From: Verrucomicrobiota bacterium
Lineage (GTDB): Bacteria; Verrucomicrobiota; Verrucomicrobiia; Chthoniobacterales; Terrimicrobiaceae
NCBI GenBank assembly: GCA_026398275.1
Contig: JAPLTF010000018.1
Location: forward strand, 1-64,000
DNA length: 64,000 nt
Direction: 5' to 3'
Below, piece after piece: positions 1 through 8,882 of this stretch (position 1 is its first letter; each line of letters starts with the position of its first letter). Under the pieces are notes generated by a model. It searched no databases. It worked only from the letters and a program-made list of their open reading frames with translations, and was not told the origin of the DNA. Made by a program: the position numbers and the translations under genes.

Positions 1-577
1 CCCGAGCAAGCACCGCCAAAAATCCACTCGCCACAAATAACCTCAAATCAAGCCCGGCTGTAGTGCCGACCTTTTGATGTCGATATCGCAAAATAGCGGT
101 TTTACAGCCATCCGACCCCTCCAGTCCGCGAAGTGGGGTTAAGCCATCCCCACGGGGCTTCCAAGTGCCACAGACCGTGGCGGAACTCCTGCACCGGTTC
201 GACAAGCAGCGCAGGCATCTGCCCATGCTTTTCCTATGACCAGCTTGGCCGCCATCTTCTGCCGATGATCGTCAAGCAGGTGGCCGTTGGCATGGAATGA
301 AGTTGCGGGCAGCTTGTTTTCCCGGCGGTCGCCACGGAGGATTTCCAGCGGGGTCTTGGCGTCGGCTAAATTGGAGCACGGCAGGCCGTCCACAGGTAAC
401 CGTAACATTTTCCGTTGCGAATTTGAAGACCCGGGATTTTGCGGTTGCGCGAATCCCGCGCCGCGATAAACTGCGCTCCATGTTCGCTTTTCATTTCAAT
501 GCCTTGCATGGAATTGCTCCAGCACAAACGCAAGGATCGCATGAGCTATGCGGTGTAAGTTGTTGATATTAAGGCAA
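1..577. other. gene-free leader region before tRNA-Leu
   Basis: I see no convincing gene here. The short open frames on both strands lack family resemblance and overlap one another. The one clear structure is a 43-bp segment at 278-320 that recurs inverted at 707-749 and includes a copy of the glucokinase start. The rest may be eroded DNA or untranslated leader; no terminator or promoter stands out. Confidence 0.5.
278..320 (-). repeat. left arm of a 43-bp inverted repeat flanking tRNA-Leu
   Basis: Reading the minus strand, this segment matches plus-strand 707-749 at 42 of 43 positions. It carries a copy of the glk leader, ATG and first few codons. The match stops abruptly at both ends, as for a duplicated or rearranged fragment rather than a chance hairpin. 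Confidence 0.85.
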
Positions 578-659
578 GCCGGCGTGGCGGAATTGGCAGA
601 CGCGCACGACTCAAAATCGTGTTCCTTCGGGAGTGTGGGTTCGAGACCCTCCGCCGGTA
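578..659 (+). tRNA. tRNA-Leu (anticodon CAA)
   Basis: The 82-nt sequence folds as a type II tRNA. The acceptor stem GCCGGCG pairs with CGCCGGT, with one G-T wobble. The anticodon stem CACGA/TCGTG closes a CTCAAAA loop with anticodon CAA at 612-614. A long variable arm follows, then a T arm with TTCGAGA in the loop. The discriminator base is A659 and CCA is not encoded. It reads UUG leucine codons. It lies between the two arms of a 43-bp inverted repeat and 74 bp before glk. Confidence 0.95.
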
Positions 660-706
660 ATTTGTAAAACATTTTCAGGTCTCACGGATAAAATCCATCC
701 GGCTTC

Positions 707-749
707 AAAACCAGCTGCCCGCAACTTCATTCCATGCCAACGGCCACCT
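707..749 (+). repeat. right arm of the 43-bp inverted repeat, spanning the glk start
   Basis: This is the partner of 278-320 (one mismatch). It covers 27 bp of leader and the first codons of glucokinase, whose ATG is at 734. This copy is probably the original, because it belongs to an intact gene, and the 278-320 copy the duplicate. Confidence 0.85.
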
Positions 750-1741
750 CCCCCTACATTCTTGCAGGCGACATCGGCGGAACAAAGTCGAACATCGCGA
801 CCTTCCGCGTCGTCGGGTGCGAGCTTCTCCTCGTCCGGAATCAGCGCTACACGAGCACCTCGTATGCCGGGCTGAATGCGATCCTCCGCAAATACCTGGC
901 CGAGGACGAGCGGCCGATCCTGGCGGCGTGCTTCGGCATCCCCGGCCCGGTCCACAACGGCCGGGCAAAGCCCACCAACCTGACCTGGGGGGTGGATGCC
1001 GCGGAGATCTCCGGGGAGTTTGATATCCCGCACGTCGCCGTTCTCAACGACCTCGAAGCAAATGCCTACGGGATCCCGCATCTCAAGGACTCGGATTTCG
1101 CCGTCGTGCAAAAGGGCGCTCCGGACGCATCGGGGAACCGCTGCGTGGTTTCCCCGGGAACCGGGCTCGGCGAGGCGGGAATGTATTGGGACGGCAAGCG
1201 CTACCATGTGTGGGCGTGCGAGGGCGGCCACGCCGACTTCGGCCCGCGCAGCCCGCTGGAGATCGCGCTGTTGGAATTTCTGATGAAGCAGTTCGGCCAC
1301 GTGAGCACCGAGCGCGTCGTCTCGGGAATGGGGATTGAAAATATTTACAAATTCCTCCGCGAGACCGGCCGGGGCAAGGAGCTCCCCGCCGTGGCGGCCG
1401 AGATGAAAAAGAACGACCCGAACAGGGTCATCTCGAAATTTGCGGATTCCGGCGACTGCCCGATGTGCGTGCAAACACTGGAGATTTTCGCCGGCTGCCT
1501 GGGTGCGGAGGCGAGCAACATGGCGCTCAAGACGATGGCCTCCGGCGGGGTTTATCTCGGAGGCGGGATCCCAGCAAAGATGCTGCAACGGATCCAGTCG
1601 GTCGGGTTTCTCCACGCTTTCAATGACAAGGGCCGCCTCTCGTCCATCATGGAGAGCACGCCGGTGATGGTGATCCTCAACGACCAGGCGGCGCTGATCG
1701 GGGCAGGGTATTATGCGCTGGAAGGAGCCGCGGCTTCTTGA
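734..1741 (+). CDS. glk: glucokinase (Glk family)
   Basis: A 335-aa cytoplasmic kinase that would phosphorylate glucose with ATP to glucose-6-phosphate at the head of glycolysis. The N-terminal phosphate loop DIGGTKSNIA starts at residue 13. The glucose-binding stretch TNLTW is at 81-85. LNDLEANAYG (104-113) contains the catalytic Asp106, GTGLGEA is at 142-148, and EGGHADF (163-169) supplies sugar-contacting Glu and His. These match the Glk branch (PF02685) rather than ROK kinases, and the length is typical. The start at 734 leaves about eight residues before the loop, as expected. No close Shine-Dalgarno site is visible, and the start lies in a duplicated 43-bp segment. aldose 1-epimerase lies nearby on the other strand. 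Confidence 0.93.
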   Translation: MPTATSPYILAGDIGGTKSNIATFRVVGCELLLVRNQRYTSTSYAGLNAILRKYLAEDERPILAACFGIPGPVHNGRAKPTNLTWGVDAAEISGEFDIPHVAVLNDLEANAYGIPHLKDSDFAVVQKGAPDASGNRCVVSPGTGLGEAGMYWDGKRYHVWACEGGHADFGPRSPLEIALLEFLMKQFGHVSTERVVSGMGIENIYKFLRETGRGKELPAVAAEMKKNDPNRVISKFADSGDCPMCVQTLEIFAGCLGAEASNMALKTMASGGVYLGGGIPAKMLQRIQSVGFLHAFNDKGRLSSIMESTPVMVILNDQAALIGAGYYALEGAAAS

Positions 1742-1782
1742 GCCTCAGGCCGGGGCGCGGCAACGACCCGCACCGATCTGCT

Positions 1783-2157
1783 AGCAGCCTGTCGAAGGAG
1801 ACCTGCCCGTCGCTCACTCCCAGGTCGGCGAGCATCTTCGTGCAAGCCTTGATCATCATCGGCGGTCCGCAGAGGTAAAACTCGACGGCTCCAATTGACG
1901 GGTGAGATTTGAGATAATTCTCCCGGACAACCTCGTGGATAAAGCCGGTCATTCCCGTCCACTGGTCATCGGGCAGAGGGGCGGATAGCGCCTGGTGGAA
2001 TTCGAAGTTGGGATGCGCCTGCGCGATGGCATAGAATTCGTCCCCATGGAAAAGCTCCTGCCGCGATCCCGCCCCATACCAGAAGCTGACTTTGCGCGGC
2101 GTCTTTTCCGTTTCGAAGAGGAGTAATCGAGGTGGGCGGGAGGTTTCAGGACGGTGT
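1783..2157 (-). pseudogene. nqrF: decayed C-terminal fragment of NqrF (Na+-NADH:quinone reductase subunit F)
   Basis: Minus-strand translation without a start codon gives a recognisable NqrF C-terminus: FETEKTPRKVSFWYGAGS, then HPNFEFHQALSAPLPDDQWTG, then TGFIHEVVRENYLKSHP and FYLCGPPMMIKACTKML. This is the FAD/NADH-binding reductase end of the subunit, about 115 of roughly 410 residues. The frame opens after a stop at about 2158-2160, and the usual short tail is replaced by unrelated Arg/Pro-rich sequence running into the 3' end of glk. The missing N-terminal ferredoxin and FAD regions show it is a remnant. It lies just downstream of galM. Confidence 0.8.
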
Positions 2158-2160
2158 CAC

Positions 2161-3213
2161 TCATGGCTCAATTCCTGGGTTCGTGGTGGAAAAGGCGTAG
2201 CGGGTGACCCGGCGTTGCGGCCGGCCGGGCTCGACAAGAATGCTTCCGAACTCCGGAAATTCGGCCCCCGCAGAATAGCCTTGGCACTCAAGACAACATC
2301 CAGCGAAAGGGAGATACGGATGCCCGGACTTTCCGGGATGGGGGCATTCGAGATAGGCCGCCGTGTAGAGCTGCAGGCAATGCTCGTTGGTCGAAACCGA
2401 TAGCGTCCGCCCGCTCACCGGATCGGCCAGCCGCGCCGCAAGATGCAAGGATTTGCCGCCGGGCAGAAGGTAGCAATCTCCATGCCTCGCGAACAGACCC
2501 GGAATCGCATCCCCCAACCGGCGGGGAGAAGAAAAGTCGGCCGCAGTCCCTGCGACGGATACCGCACGGCCGAGAGGGGTCAACAGCTCGTCCACCAACA
2601 ACGCCCTGTCGGCATGGACGGTCAGCTCGTGGTCAAAAACCTCGCCGCTCCCCTCACCCGCCAGGTTGAAATACGAGTGGTGGGTCAGGCAGATCGGAGT
2701 CAGACGATCGGTGGTCACCTCGCTTTCGATGATGAAAACATTGTCCTGGGTCAAAGTGTAATCCAGGCAAAAAAAAGCATTACCCGGATATCCCTCTTCT
2801 CCATCCGGGCTATGATAGGTCAGGCGAACCGAGTCGGCCCCATCGGCTCGCAGATTGGGCTTGGCGCTCCAAATCCGCTTGTCGAGGCCGCGGAGCCCGC
2901 CGTGCAGATGATTCGGGCCATCGTTTTGGACGAGCTGGCAAGTTTTTCCCTCCAGCGTGAATCGTCCTCCGGGGATTCGCCCCGCCACACGTCCGGCGAC
3001 CGCCCCGAAAAACGGATGGCCGGCCACATACGAATCCAAATTGTCAAAACCAAGAACGACATCCGCAATCCTGCCCTCACGGTCGGGGACGCACAGGGAT
3101 GTCACGATCCCGCCATAGCTCATGAAGCTGAGCGAGGCGCCTGCTCCGCCATGCAGCGTGCAGAGTTCGACGTCCTCTCCGGTCGGAAGTGATCCAAATT
3201 TTCGTTTCTGCAT
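2161..3213 (-). CDS. galM: aldose 1-epimerase (galactose mutarotase)
   Basis: A 350-aa beta-sandwich enzyme that interconverts alpha and beta anomers of hexoses. Visible motifs: NDGPNHLHGG (97-106), the segment around HSPDGEEGYPG, and LTHHSYFNLAG (176-186), which holds the catalytic acid His179. CCLECQG near residue 306-312 supplies the catalytic base Glu309. The length suits the family. No signal peptide is seen, so it is probably cytoplasmic. It begins 28 bp after the UroD-like gene on the same strand, so the two are probably cotranscribed. It would feed beta- or alpha-glucose into the neighbouring glucokinase step. Confidence 0.93.
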   Translation of the reverse strand: MQKRKFGSLPTGEDVELCTLHGGAGASLSFMSYGGIVTSLCVPDREGRIADVVLGFDNLDSYVAGHPFFGAVAGRVAGRIPGGRFTLEGKTCQLVQNDGPNHLHGGLRGLDKRIWSAKPNLRADGADSVRLTYHSPDGEEGYPGNAFFCLDYTLTQDNVFIIESEVTTDRLTPICLTHHSYFNLAGEGSGEVFDHELTVHADRALLVDELLTPLGRAVSVAGTAADFSSPRRLGDAIPGLFARHGDCYLLPGGKSLHLAARLADPVSGRTLSVSTNEHCLQLYTAAYLECPHPGKSGHPYLPFAGCCLECQGYSAGAEFPEFGSILVEPGRPQRRVTRYAFSTTNPGIEP

Positions 3214-3241
3214 AGTGGTGAAGCGGAATGCCGACCGGCTC

Positions 3242-4501
3242 TCAGGAATTCGATCCGTTGAACGCGCGGACCGCCTCGATCATCGCAACCACGTTTTCTG
3301 TCGGCGTCAGCGCCTGGACGTTGTGAATCGCATTGAACACGAACCCGCCTCCCGGCGCGAACGTCTCGCAGCGGTCGAGAACCTCCTGCCGCACCTCCTC
3401 GGGCGTGCCGAAGGGGAGCGTCTTCTGGGTGTTGACCCCGCCGCCCCAGAATGTGATGCGGTCGCCGTGGCGTTCCTTGAGGAGCCTGGCATCCATCCCT
3501 TTGGCCGAGCACTGGACCGGGTTGATGATGTCAAATCCGGCGTCGATGATGTTCGGAAGAAAGCCCTCGATGGCACCGCAGGAATGCTTGAACGTCTTCC
3601 AGGCCGTGTTCGCATGGATCCAGTCGTTGATCCTGCGGTAGCGAGGCTGCCAGATCCCGTCGAACGTGTTCCGCGAGCAGAACGTGGATTCCTGGGTTCC
3701 AAAGTCGGTTCCGCAGACGACCACGACATCGATCACATCGCCCGCAATCGCCTGCAGGCGGGCGAGATTTCCGAGCGCGATCTCCACCTGCCGGTCGAAG
3801 AGCTCCGCCACAAAGTCCGGGGAGGTGGCCACTGTCATATACCACTGCGCGATGTCGCGGACGCCTTTCGGAGCGGTCAGGAATGGCGCGGGCACGAGGG
3901 CGATGTCGCCGAGCGCGGTTCCGTTGAGGTGCGTGACGACCGCGCGGTCCGACCCGCGGAACAGTTCCGCCTGCTCCCGCCAATACGCCTCCTCGGCGGG
4001 CTTCATCGGGCCGAACTCCTCCATGTTCTCCTCGACCTTCAGGTTGTCCTCGTCGATCTCCCCCTGCCGGACGATGGAATCGAAGAAATACCCCGTCTTC
4101 GGCAGGTGGCCGCTCGGTGCGGCGGAGCGGTCGCCCTGAGGGTAGATGTAGGTTCCGTCCGGATTCTCATCCACCTCGAAATGCTCCGATACCAGCACAT
4201 CCTGCCCCCAGGGTGTCCTCCACGGCTTCCAGTTTTCGTTCACGAATCCGAAGATTGTGCGGTTGGGAAAAACCGGCGTGGCATCAATGCCCATCGCATC
4301 CTTGAGGTCGTCCTCGACGAGCCCGAGCATCTGGTAGGGCTCGCAGATTTTCACCGGATGAGGGTCGAGACCGTAATGGCGGCGCAGGTTTTCCACGACG
4401 CTGCAATGGACTCCGGTGATGAAGGATGCGCCGAAGTCCACGGGGACCCGGTCGGGTTGACGGTGCTCGATGGCGGCGCGGATGCGTTCTTTGGATGTCA
4501 T
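3242..4501 (-). CDS. uroporphyrinogen decarboxylase (URO-D) superfamily protein, substrate unknown
   Basis: A 419-aa TIM-barrel protein of the wide URO-D/MtaA superfamily. The N-terminus ERIRAAIEHRQPDRVPVDFG is the hallmark opening of distant URO-D-like proteins common in Planctomycetes and Verrucomicrobia. TFKHSCGAIEGFLP and the region with FWGGGVNTQ near the C-terminus also fit. It is longer than true HemE (about 350 aa) and sits among sugar genes rather than haem genes, so haem synthesis is unlikely. Methyltransfer or C-C lyase roles are possible but unproven. I chose the ATG at 4501 because the family begins MTxxERI; an upstream ATG at 4573 would add 24 unrelated residues and enter the divergent AraC promoter region. 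Confidence 0.8.
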   Translation of the reverse strand: MTSKERIRAAIEHRQPDRVPVDFGASFITGVHCSVVENLRRHYGLDPHPVKICEPYQMLGLVEDDLKDAMGIDATPVFPNRTIFGFVNENWKPWRTPWGQDVLVSEHFEVDENPDGTYIYPQGDRSAAPSGHLPKTGYFFDSIVRQGEIDEDNLKVEENMEEFGPMKPAEEAYWREQAELFRGSDRAVVTHLNGTALGDIALVPAPFLTAPKGVRDIAQWYMTVATSPDFVAELFDRQVEIALGNLARLQAIAGDVIDVVVVCGTDFGTQESTFCSRNTFDGIWQPRYRRINDWIHANTAWKTFKHSCGAIEGFLPNIIDAGFDIINPVQCSAKGMDARLLKERHGDRITFWGGGVNTQKTLPFGTPEEVRQEVLDRCETFAPGGGFVFNAIHNVQALTPTENVVAMIEAVRAFNGSNS

Positions 4502-4574
4502 TGGGCTCAAGGGGTGGTTGCGAGCATACAACTTAGCGGACAGGCACCCGCTATTCTTCTCGTCAGGCGACAAA

Positions 4575-5489
4575 ATGTTATCGTATTTTGCGCATGTGCT
4601 GCAGGATCTGAAACTTGATCCGGTCTACGACGGATTTCTCTTTTTGGCGGAGTCCGCCCGCAATCCGCCCTCTTTGAGGAGCCACCACCACGCCGAGCTC
4701 GAGCTCAACATCGTCGCCCGCGGCACGGTCACCTACGTGGCCGGAGGACAGCGGCTCACGTTCAGCCCGCGCTCACTGCTTTGGATGTTTCCGTCCCAGG
4801 AGCACCAACTCGTCGACCGGACCAACGACGCGCAGTATTACGTCGCGGTCTTCAAGCCGGACCTGATCGCGCGCTCCTGCCACGGGGAGGTTTACAAAGG
4901 GCTCAAGCGGAAAAAATCGGAGGGCGGCAGGGTTCTGCACACGGTCCTGGATCCGGAGACATTCGGCTTTTTGCGCAGAATGATGGCCGACATCATGGAT
5001 GGCTCGATCGACCCCGACATTCTGAACCGCGAGGCCGGGTTCGGCGTGGGATCGGATTTTCGCTACCGGCACGACGATCCGGACGGCCTGAACGCCGGCC
5101 TGCACCACCTGCTCCTCCTCTGCTGGCGCATTCAGCAATCCTGCACGACGAGGCAGAGCTCCGTCTCCCTGCATCCCTCCATTTCCAAGGCGATCACCCT
5201 GCTGGGCAACGACTCGTGGAGCGGATCACTCGGGCATCTGTCAAAGGAATGCGGTTTGAGCGAGGCGCATTTCAGCAGGATTTTTGCCCGGCAGGTGGGA
5301 GTCCCGCTCAGCCGCTACCGCAACTCGCTCCGCCTGGCGCGGTTTTGGGAGTATTTCCGAAGGCCCGCCAAGCCCACGATTCTCGAGGCCGTCTATGCCG
5401 CAGGATTCGGCAGCTACGCACAGTTCTACAAAGTGTTTGCCGACGCCTATGGGGAAGGCCCGAGGGCGTGCCTCAGGCTCAGGGATTAG
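4575..5489 (+). CDS. AraC-family transcriptional regulator
   Basis: A 304-aa regulator. The N-terminal half resembles a cupin sugar-sensing domain (HHHAELELNIVARGTVTYV, then SLLWMFPSQEHQLVD). The last 100 residues carry two helix-turn-helix motifs: LGHLSKECGLSEAHFSRIF and the AraC signature around ILEAVYAAGFGSYAQFYKVF. The start ATG 4575 places the cupin normally and leaves a 73-bp gap to the divergent URO-D-like gene. The likely target is therefore the URO-D-like/galM operon, with a sugar as effector, by inference from position. Its stop overlaps the stop of the convergent PAP2 gene by three bases. Confidence 0.88.
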   Translation: MLSYFAHVLQDLKLDPVYDGFLFLAESARNPPSLRSHHHAELELNIVARGTVTYVAGGQRLTFSPRSLLWMFPSQEHQLVDRTNDAQYYVAVFKPDLIARSCHGEVYKGLKRKKSEGGRVLHTVLDPETFGFLRRMMADIMDGSIDPDILNREAGFGVGSDFRYRHDDPDGLNAGLHHLLLLCWRIQQSCTTRQSSVSLHPSISKAITLLGNDSWSGSLGHLSKECGLSEAHFSRIFARQVGVPLSRYRNSLRLARFWEYFRRPAKPTILEAVYAAGFGSYAQFYKVFADAYGEGPRACLRLRD

Positions 5490-6160
5490 GCTGTTTTATC
5501 CGCAGGAAGCCGGAGGAGCTTTTCGATCCATGCGCCTCCGGACCCGCTCATCCAACGCCAGACGAACCAGGCAACAAAAAATGAAAGGATGATCGAAACG
5601 GTGACATCCGAGGGATGGTGGGCGCCAAGCGCGACGCTGGACCATGCCACAAGCCCGGCTCCGGCCACAGCGACAACACCCGCGGCCGGGCAGGCGAAGA
5701 GAAGGACGGCCGCCAGGCCGAATGCGGTGGCGGTATGGCCGGACGGAAAGGAATTGTAGGCGGATTTTCCGATGAGCAAGTGCCCGTCATGCCAGGGCCC
5801 GTAAAACCCCTGTTCGATTTTCGGACTCTCCCTCGGTCTGGTGCGCCCGGTGGTCAGCCGCGACACATTTCCCACCATCCCTGAGAGGGTCGAAGCGATC
5901 ATCGCGGCCGCGACCACCCGCATCCACCGCCGGCTTTTCAAAAGCCGGGACGCACCGAGGGCGACGAGGCACGCGGCCATCAACGGCGGCCAGTCGCCAA
6001 AAAGCCGCACGGCGGTGTGAAACCGATAGTCCGCAGATTTGCGCCAGTCCTTGTCATGGGATGCGACAACCGCCGCGCGCACGGGCGCATCGATTCGGAA
6101 CGCCCCCCAGATGAGAAGGCCGCAGACAGGGAGCAGAAGCCAGAGCAGTTTGCGCGACAT
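5486..6160 (-). CDS. PAP2-family membrane phosphatase
   Basis: A 224-aa polytopic protein with an N-terminal membrane segment and several later hydrophobic helices. The three phosphatase motifs are recognisable: RLTTGRTRPRE (101-111), PSGH (139-142) and SVALGAHHPSD (175-185), the last with the nucleophilic His. Two positions depart from the KxxxxxxRP/PSGH/SRxxxxxHxxxD consensus: Arg replaces the first Lys, and Val replaces the Arg after Ser175. It would hydrolyse lipid phosphates such as undecaprenyl pyrophosphate or phosphatidic acid at the membrane, but the substrate cannot be told. It starts 5 bp after rho on the same strand, which suggests cotranscription. Confidence 0.88.
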   Translation of the reverse strand: MSRKLLWLLLPVCGLLIWGAFRIDAPVRAAVVASHDKDWRKSADYRFHTAVRLFGDWPPLMAACLVALGASRLLKSRRWMRVVAAAMIASTLSGMVGNVSRLTTGRTRPRESPKIEQGFYGPWHDGHLLIGKSAYNSFPSGHTATAFGLAAVLLFACPAAGVVAVAGAGLVAWSSVALGAHHPSDVTVSIILSFFVAWFVWRWMSGSGGAWIEKLLRLPADKTA

Positions 6161-6165
6161 GAGGC

Positions 6166-7452
6166 TCAGACCCCGCGGAGCCCGGTCAGGAGAAGCTCGG
6201 CATTGGAGCGCGTGTGCAGGAGGTTGGAAGCAAGGATCTCCATGGCCTCGGCGGAGGGGAGTTCGGAGAGCTGACGCCGGAGCTGGACGACGCGCTCGTA
6301 TTCCTCGGGATGGAAGAGCAACTCCTCGCGGCGGGTGCCGGATTTCACGATGTGGATGGCGGGAAAGATCCGCAGCTCGGCGATGGATTTATCGAGATGG
6401 AGCTCCATGTTTCCCGTTCCCTTGAACTCCTCGAAAATCAGGTCGTCCATCCGGCTGCGGGTTTCGATGAGGGCGGTCCCGAGGATCGTCAGGCTCCCCC
6501 CTTCCTCCACGTTGCGGGCCGATCCGAAAAATCTCCTGGGTGTGGCGAGCGACTTGGCATCAACGCCACCGCTCATCGTCCGGCCTTTTTTGGGCTGGAT
6601 GTTGTTGTAGGCGCGGGCCATGCGGGTGATGGAATCGAGCAGGATGATGACATCTTTTCCCAGCTCGACGAGGCGCTGGGAGCGGTCGGACACGGCCTCG
6701 CAGATCTGGACGTGGCGGGTCACCGGCTCATCGAACGTCGAGGCATAGATTTCGCAATCCAGCGCGCGCCGCATATCCGTCACCTCCTCGGGACGCTCGT
6801 CGACGAGGAGAAGAATCAGCGCGGCATCCGGGTGGTTCGTCCGGATCGATCGGGCGAGGGTCTGCATCAGGATGGTTTTTCCGGCTCGCGGAGCAGCCGC
6901 GATGAGTCCCCGCTGGCCCATGCCCAGCGGCGCGATGAGGTCCACCGCCCTGGCCGCGAGCTCGGGGTTGGTCGGAGTCTCAAGAAAAATCCTCCGGTTC
7001 GGGAAGAGCGGTGTGAGTTTTTCAAATTCGAGGGGAGGTTTCCATTCGGCGACGGGAATTCCCTCGATCTTGATCAATGCCCCGGCCACCAGCCCGCGCT
7101 CGCGGTCCCTCGGCAGCCGGATTGTGAATTCCAGCATCAGGCCGGGCTCCAGCCGGTATTCGCGCATCATCCCGCCCGGCACATAAATATCCTCCGGCCC
7201 GGGGCGCAGGTCGGAAGCCGTCCAGCGGATCACCCCGGCGTCGCCGCTTTTTTCGAGCAGCCCCGTTCCGGTGAGCGCGCCCCCCTTCTGCAGCTGCTGG
7301 CGGGCCTGGTCGAGGACAAGATGGTGGCGGGTCGAATCCGGACGCACGCGCAGGTCGACCTCGGCGGCCCTGGCGATCAATTGGTCCAATGGCAGCCGCT
7401 GGAGATCGTTCAACACGAGCGGGGGAGGAGATGGGGCTTCAGGCGAAGACAT
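6166..7452 (-). CDS. rho: transcription termination factor Rho, divergent in its RNA-binding domain
   Basis: A 428-aa hexameric RNA helicase/ATPase of the Rho family. The ATPase core is intact: P-loop APRAGKT (187-193), [31 protein letters not shown], the SGGVDA loop, [16 protein letters not shown] and the conserved [15 protein letters not shown]. The N-terminus is short, and the cold-shock-type domain lacks the usual DGFGFLR primary-site motif. The aligned stretch reads [10 protein letters not shown], although PGPEDIYVP follows as normal. This may be the second Rho paralogue of the genome or one with altered RNA preference. The ATG at 7452 gives a normal start. PAP2 follows with a 5-bp gap. 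Confidence 0.9.
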   Translation of the reverse strand: MSSPEAPSPPPLVLNDLQRLPLDQLIARAAEVDLRVRPDSTRHHLVLDQARQQLQKGGALTGTGLLEKSGDAGVIRWTASDLRPGPEDIYVPGGMMREYRLEPGLMLEFTIRLPRDRERGLVAGALIKIEGIPVAEWKPPLEFEKLTPLFPNRRIFLETPTNPELAARAVDLIAPLGMGQRGLIAAAPRAGKTILMQTLARSIRTNHPDAALILLLVDERPEEVTDMRRALDCEIYASTFDEPVTRHVQICEAVSDRSQRLVELGKDVIILLDSITRMARAYNNIQPKKGRTMSGGVDAKSLATPRRFFGSARNVEEGGSLTILGTALIETRSRMDDLIFEEFKGTGNMELHLDKSIAELRIFPAIHIVKSGTRREELLFHPEEYERVVQLRRQLSELPSAEAMEILASNLLHTRSNAELLLTGLRGV

Positions 7453-7623
7453 GAAAAAAAGTCACTGGGTGTCGGCCGGATGATGGGGATCCCCTCATCG
7501 GCGTTTCGAGATAAACAAACGGCAGGGTCCTTCCTTACGCGCTGCGCCGGATGAAGCAAGAGCAAAATGTTTGCGGATTTTGCGCGTGCCGAACCCGCTG
7601 CGCATGGTGCAGATTGGCACCCT

Positions 7624-8721
7624 ATGAATCTTCTGGTCACCGGCGGAGCCGGATTTATCGGATCGAATTTTGTCCACCACTGGCGCGGGGCCCACCCCGG
7701 CGACCGGGTCGTCGTGCTCGACGCCCTCACGTATGCCGGAAACCGGTCGAGCCTTCCCCGGGATGACGATCATTTCCTGTTCGTGCATGGCGACATCCGC
7801 GACGCGGAACTCGTCTCGAAACTCCTCCGCGAAAATCCCATCTCCGTGCTGGCCCACTTCGCTGCGGAGAGCCACGTCGACCGCTCGATCCATTCCCCGG
7901 AGACTTTTTTGGACACCAACGTGACCGGCACGCTCCGGCTCCTTGAGGCAGCCCGCGGGTATGTCGCGTCGGGCGGGGCCCCCGCGGATTTCCGCTTCCA
8001 CCACGTCTCGACCGATGAGGTCTACGGATCGCTCGGCCCGGAGGATCCGGCATTCGAGGAAGCGACCCCCTACGCCCCGAACTCCCCCTACGCCGCCAGT
8101 AAAGCCGCCAGCGACCACCTCGTCCGCGCCTGGCATCACACCTACGGCCTGCCGGTCACCGTGACAAACTGCTCGAACAACTACGGCCCGTTCCACTTCC
8201 CCGAAAAGCTCATCCCGCTGATGCTGGTGAACATCCTCCACGCGCGCTCGCTCCCGGTTTACGGGGACGGGATGAACGTCCGCGACTGGCTCTACGTCAC
8301 CGATCACTGCCGCGGAATCGAACTCGCCATCCGCAAGGGCACGCCGGGCGAAGTTTACAACATCGGCGGCAACAACGAACGCCCGAACATCGAAATCATC
8401 CGCACGCTCTGCTCGCTCATCGTGGAGGAGTTCGCGTCGGATCCGGAACTCGCCGCCAGATTTCCCGATTGCCCCGCAGCCAAAGGCTCCGATCCCCTCA
8501 CCCTCGTCACCCATGTCACCGACCGACCGGGCCACGACCGGAGGTATGCGATCAACGCGGAAAAAGCAAAGCGCGAACTCGGCTACGAACCGCAGGAATC
8601 CCTCGCGTCGGGACTGAAAAAAACCGTCCGCTGGTATCTGGAAAATGAGCCCTGGTGGAAGGCGGTGATGGACGGTTCCTACCAGGATTGGATTTCTTCC
8701 AATTACGGGGAAGCGCGCTGA
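7624..8721 (+). CDS. rfbB: dTDP-glucose 4,6-dehydratase
   Basis: A 365-aa extended short-chain dehydrogenase converting dTDP-glucose to dTDP-4-keto-6-deoxyglucose for rhamnose or other deoxysugars of surface polysaccharide. TGGAGFIG (6-13) binds NAD. HFAAESHVDRSI, STDEVYGSL (with the catalytic Asp/Glu pair at 131-132) and the Tyr156-xxx-Lys160 pair are all present. NCSNNYGPFHFPEKLIP and GDGMNVRDWLYVTDHC are RmlB-specific. I chose ATG 7624 because the family starts directly with the Rossmann strand; an ATG at 7567 would add 19 unrelated residues. Partner genes (rfbA, C, D) are not beside it. Confidence 0.94.
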   Translation: MNLLVTGGAGFIGSNFVHHWRGAHPGDRVVVLDALTYAGNRSSLPRDDDHFLFVHGDIRDAELVSKLLRENPISVLAHFAAESHVDRSIHSPETFLDTNVTGTLRLLEAARGYVASGGAPADFRFHHVSTDEVYGSLGPEDPAFEEATPYAPNSPYAASKAASDHLVRAWHHTYGLPVTVTNCSNNYGPFHFPEKLIPLMLVNILHARSLPVYGDGMNVRDWLYVTDHCRGIELAIRKGTPGEVYNIGGNNERPNIEIIRTLCSLIVEEFASDPELAARFPDCPAAKGSDPLTLVTHVTDRPGHDRRYAINAEKAKRELGYEPQESLASGLKKTVRWYLENEPWWKAVMDGSYQDWISSNYGEAR

Positions 8722-8761
8722 AGCGGTTTGAAAAATGTCGTGACCGCACAAGCAACGCATT

Positions 8762-8845
8762 GTAGCCGCGTCCGTGTCGGACGCGACCCTGTGCGGCTCT
8801 CAGGACAAGGATCCCTGCCAACACGCCCGGCACGGGCGTGGCTAC
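8762..8845. repeat. REPIN-like inverted pair of REP palindromes (family 1)
   Basis: Two 24-bp arms, 8762-8785 and 8822-8845, stand inverted around a 36-bp spacer. Each arm is a GTAGC-type end plus a hairpin with an 8-bp stem and 3-nt loop: CGCGTCCG-TGT-CGGACGCG, and CACGCCCG-GCA-CGGGCGTG. The arms differ at paired stem positions, so base pairing is kept. The same REP occurs around the RAYT transposase at 42.3-43.0 kb. It fills the convergent gap between rfbB and folB. Confidence 0.85.
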
Positions 8846-8882
8846 ATCTTTGCTTAAACCGCCATAAAGCCGTGATCGCGGG

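Noticed and set aside
611-1615. Long open frame antisense to glk, and similar long frames at 2443-3192, 3122-4618, 14726-16258, 18809-20365, 40527-42224 and 48422-50389
   Set aside because: They mirror recognised genes codon for codon in high-GC DNA, contain no recognisable motifs and carry composition typical of antisense frames.
3242-4501. True HemE (haem biosynthesis)
   Set aside because: It is too long, in a sugar context, and has the opening typical of distant URO-D-like proteins rather than HemE.
8762-8845. Rho-independent terminator for rfbB or folB
   Set aside because: The hairpins lack a following T run, and the same palindromes recur elsewhere as REP elements.
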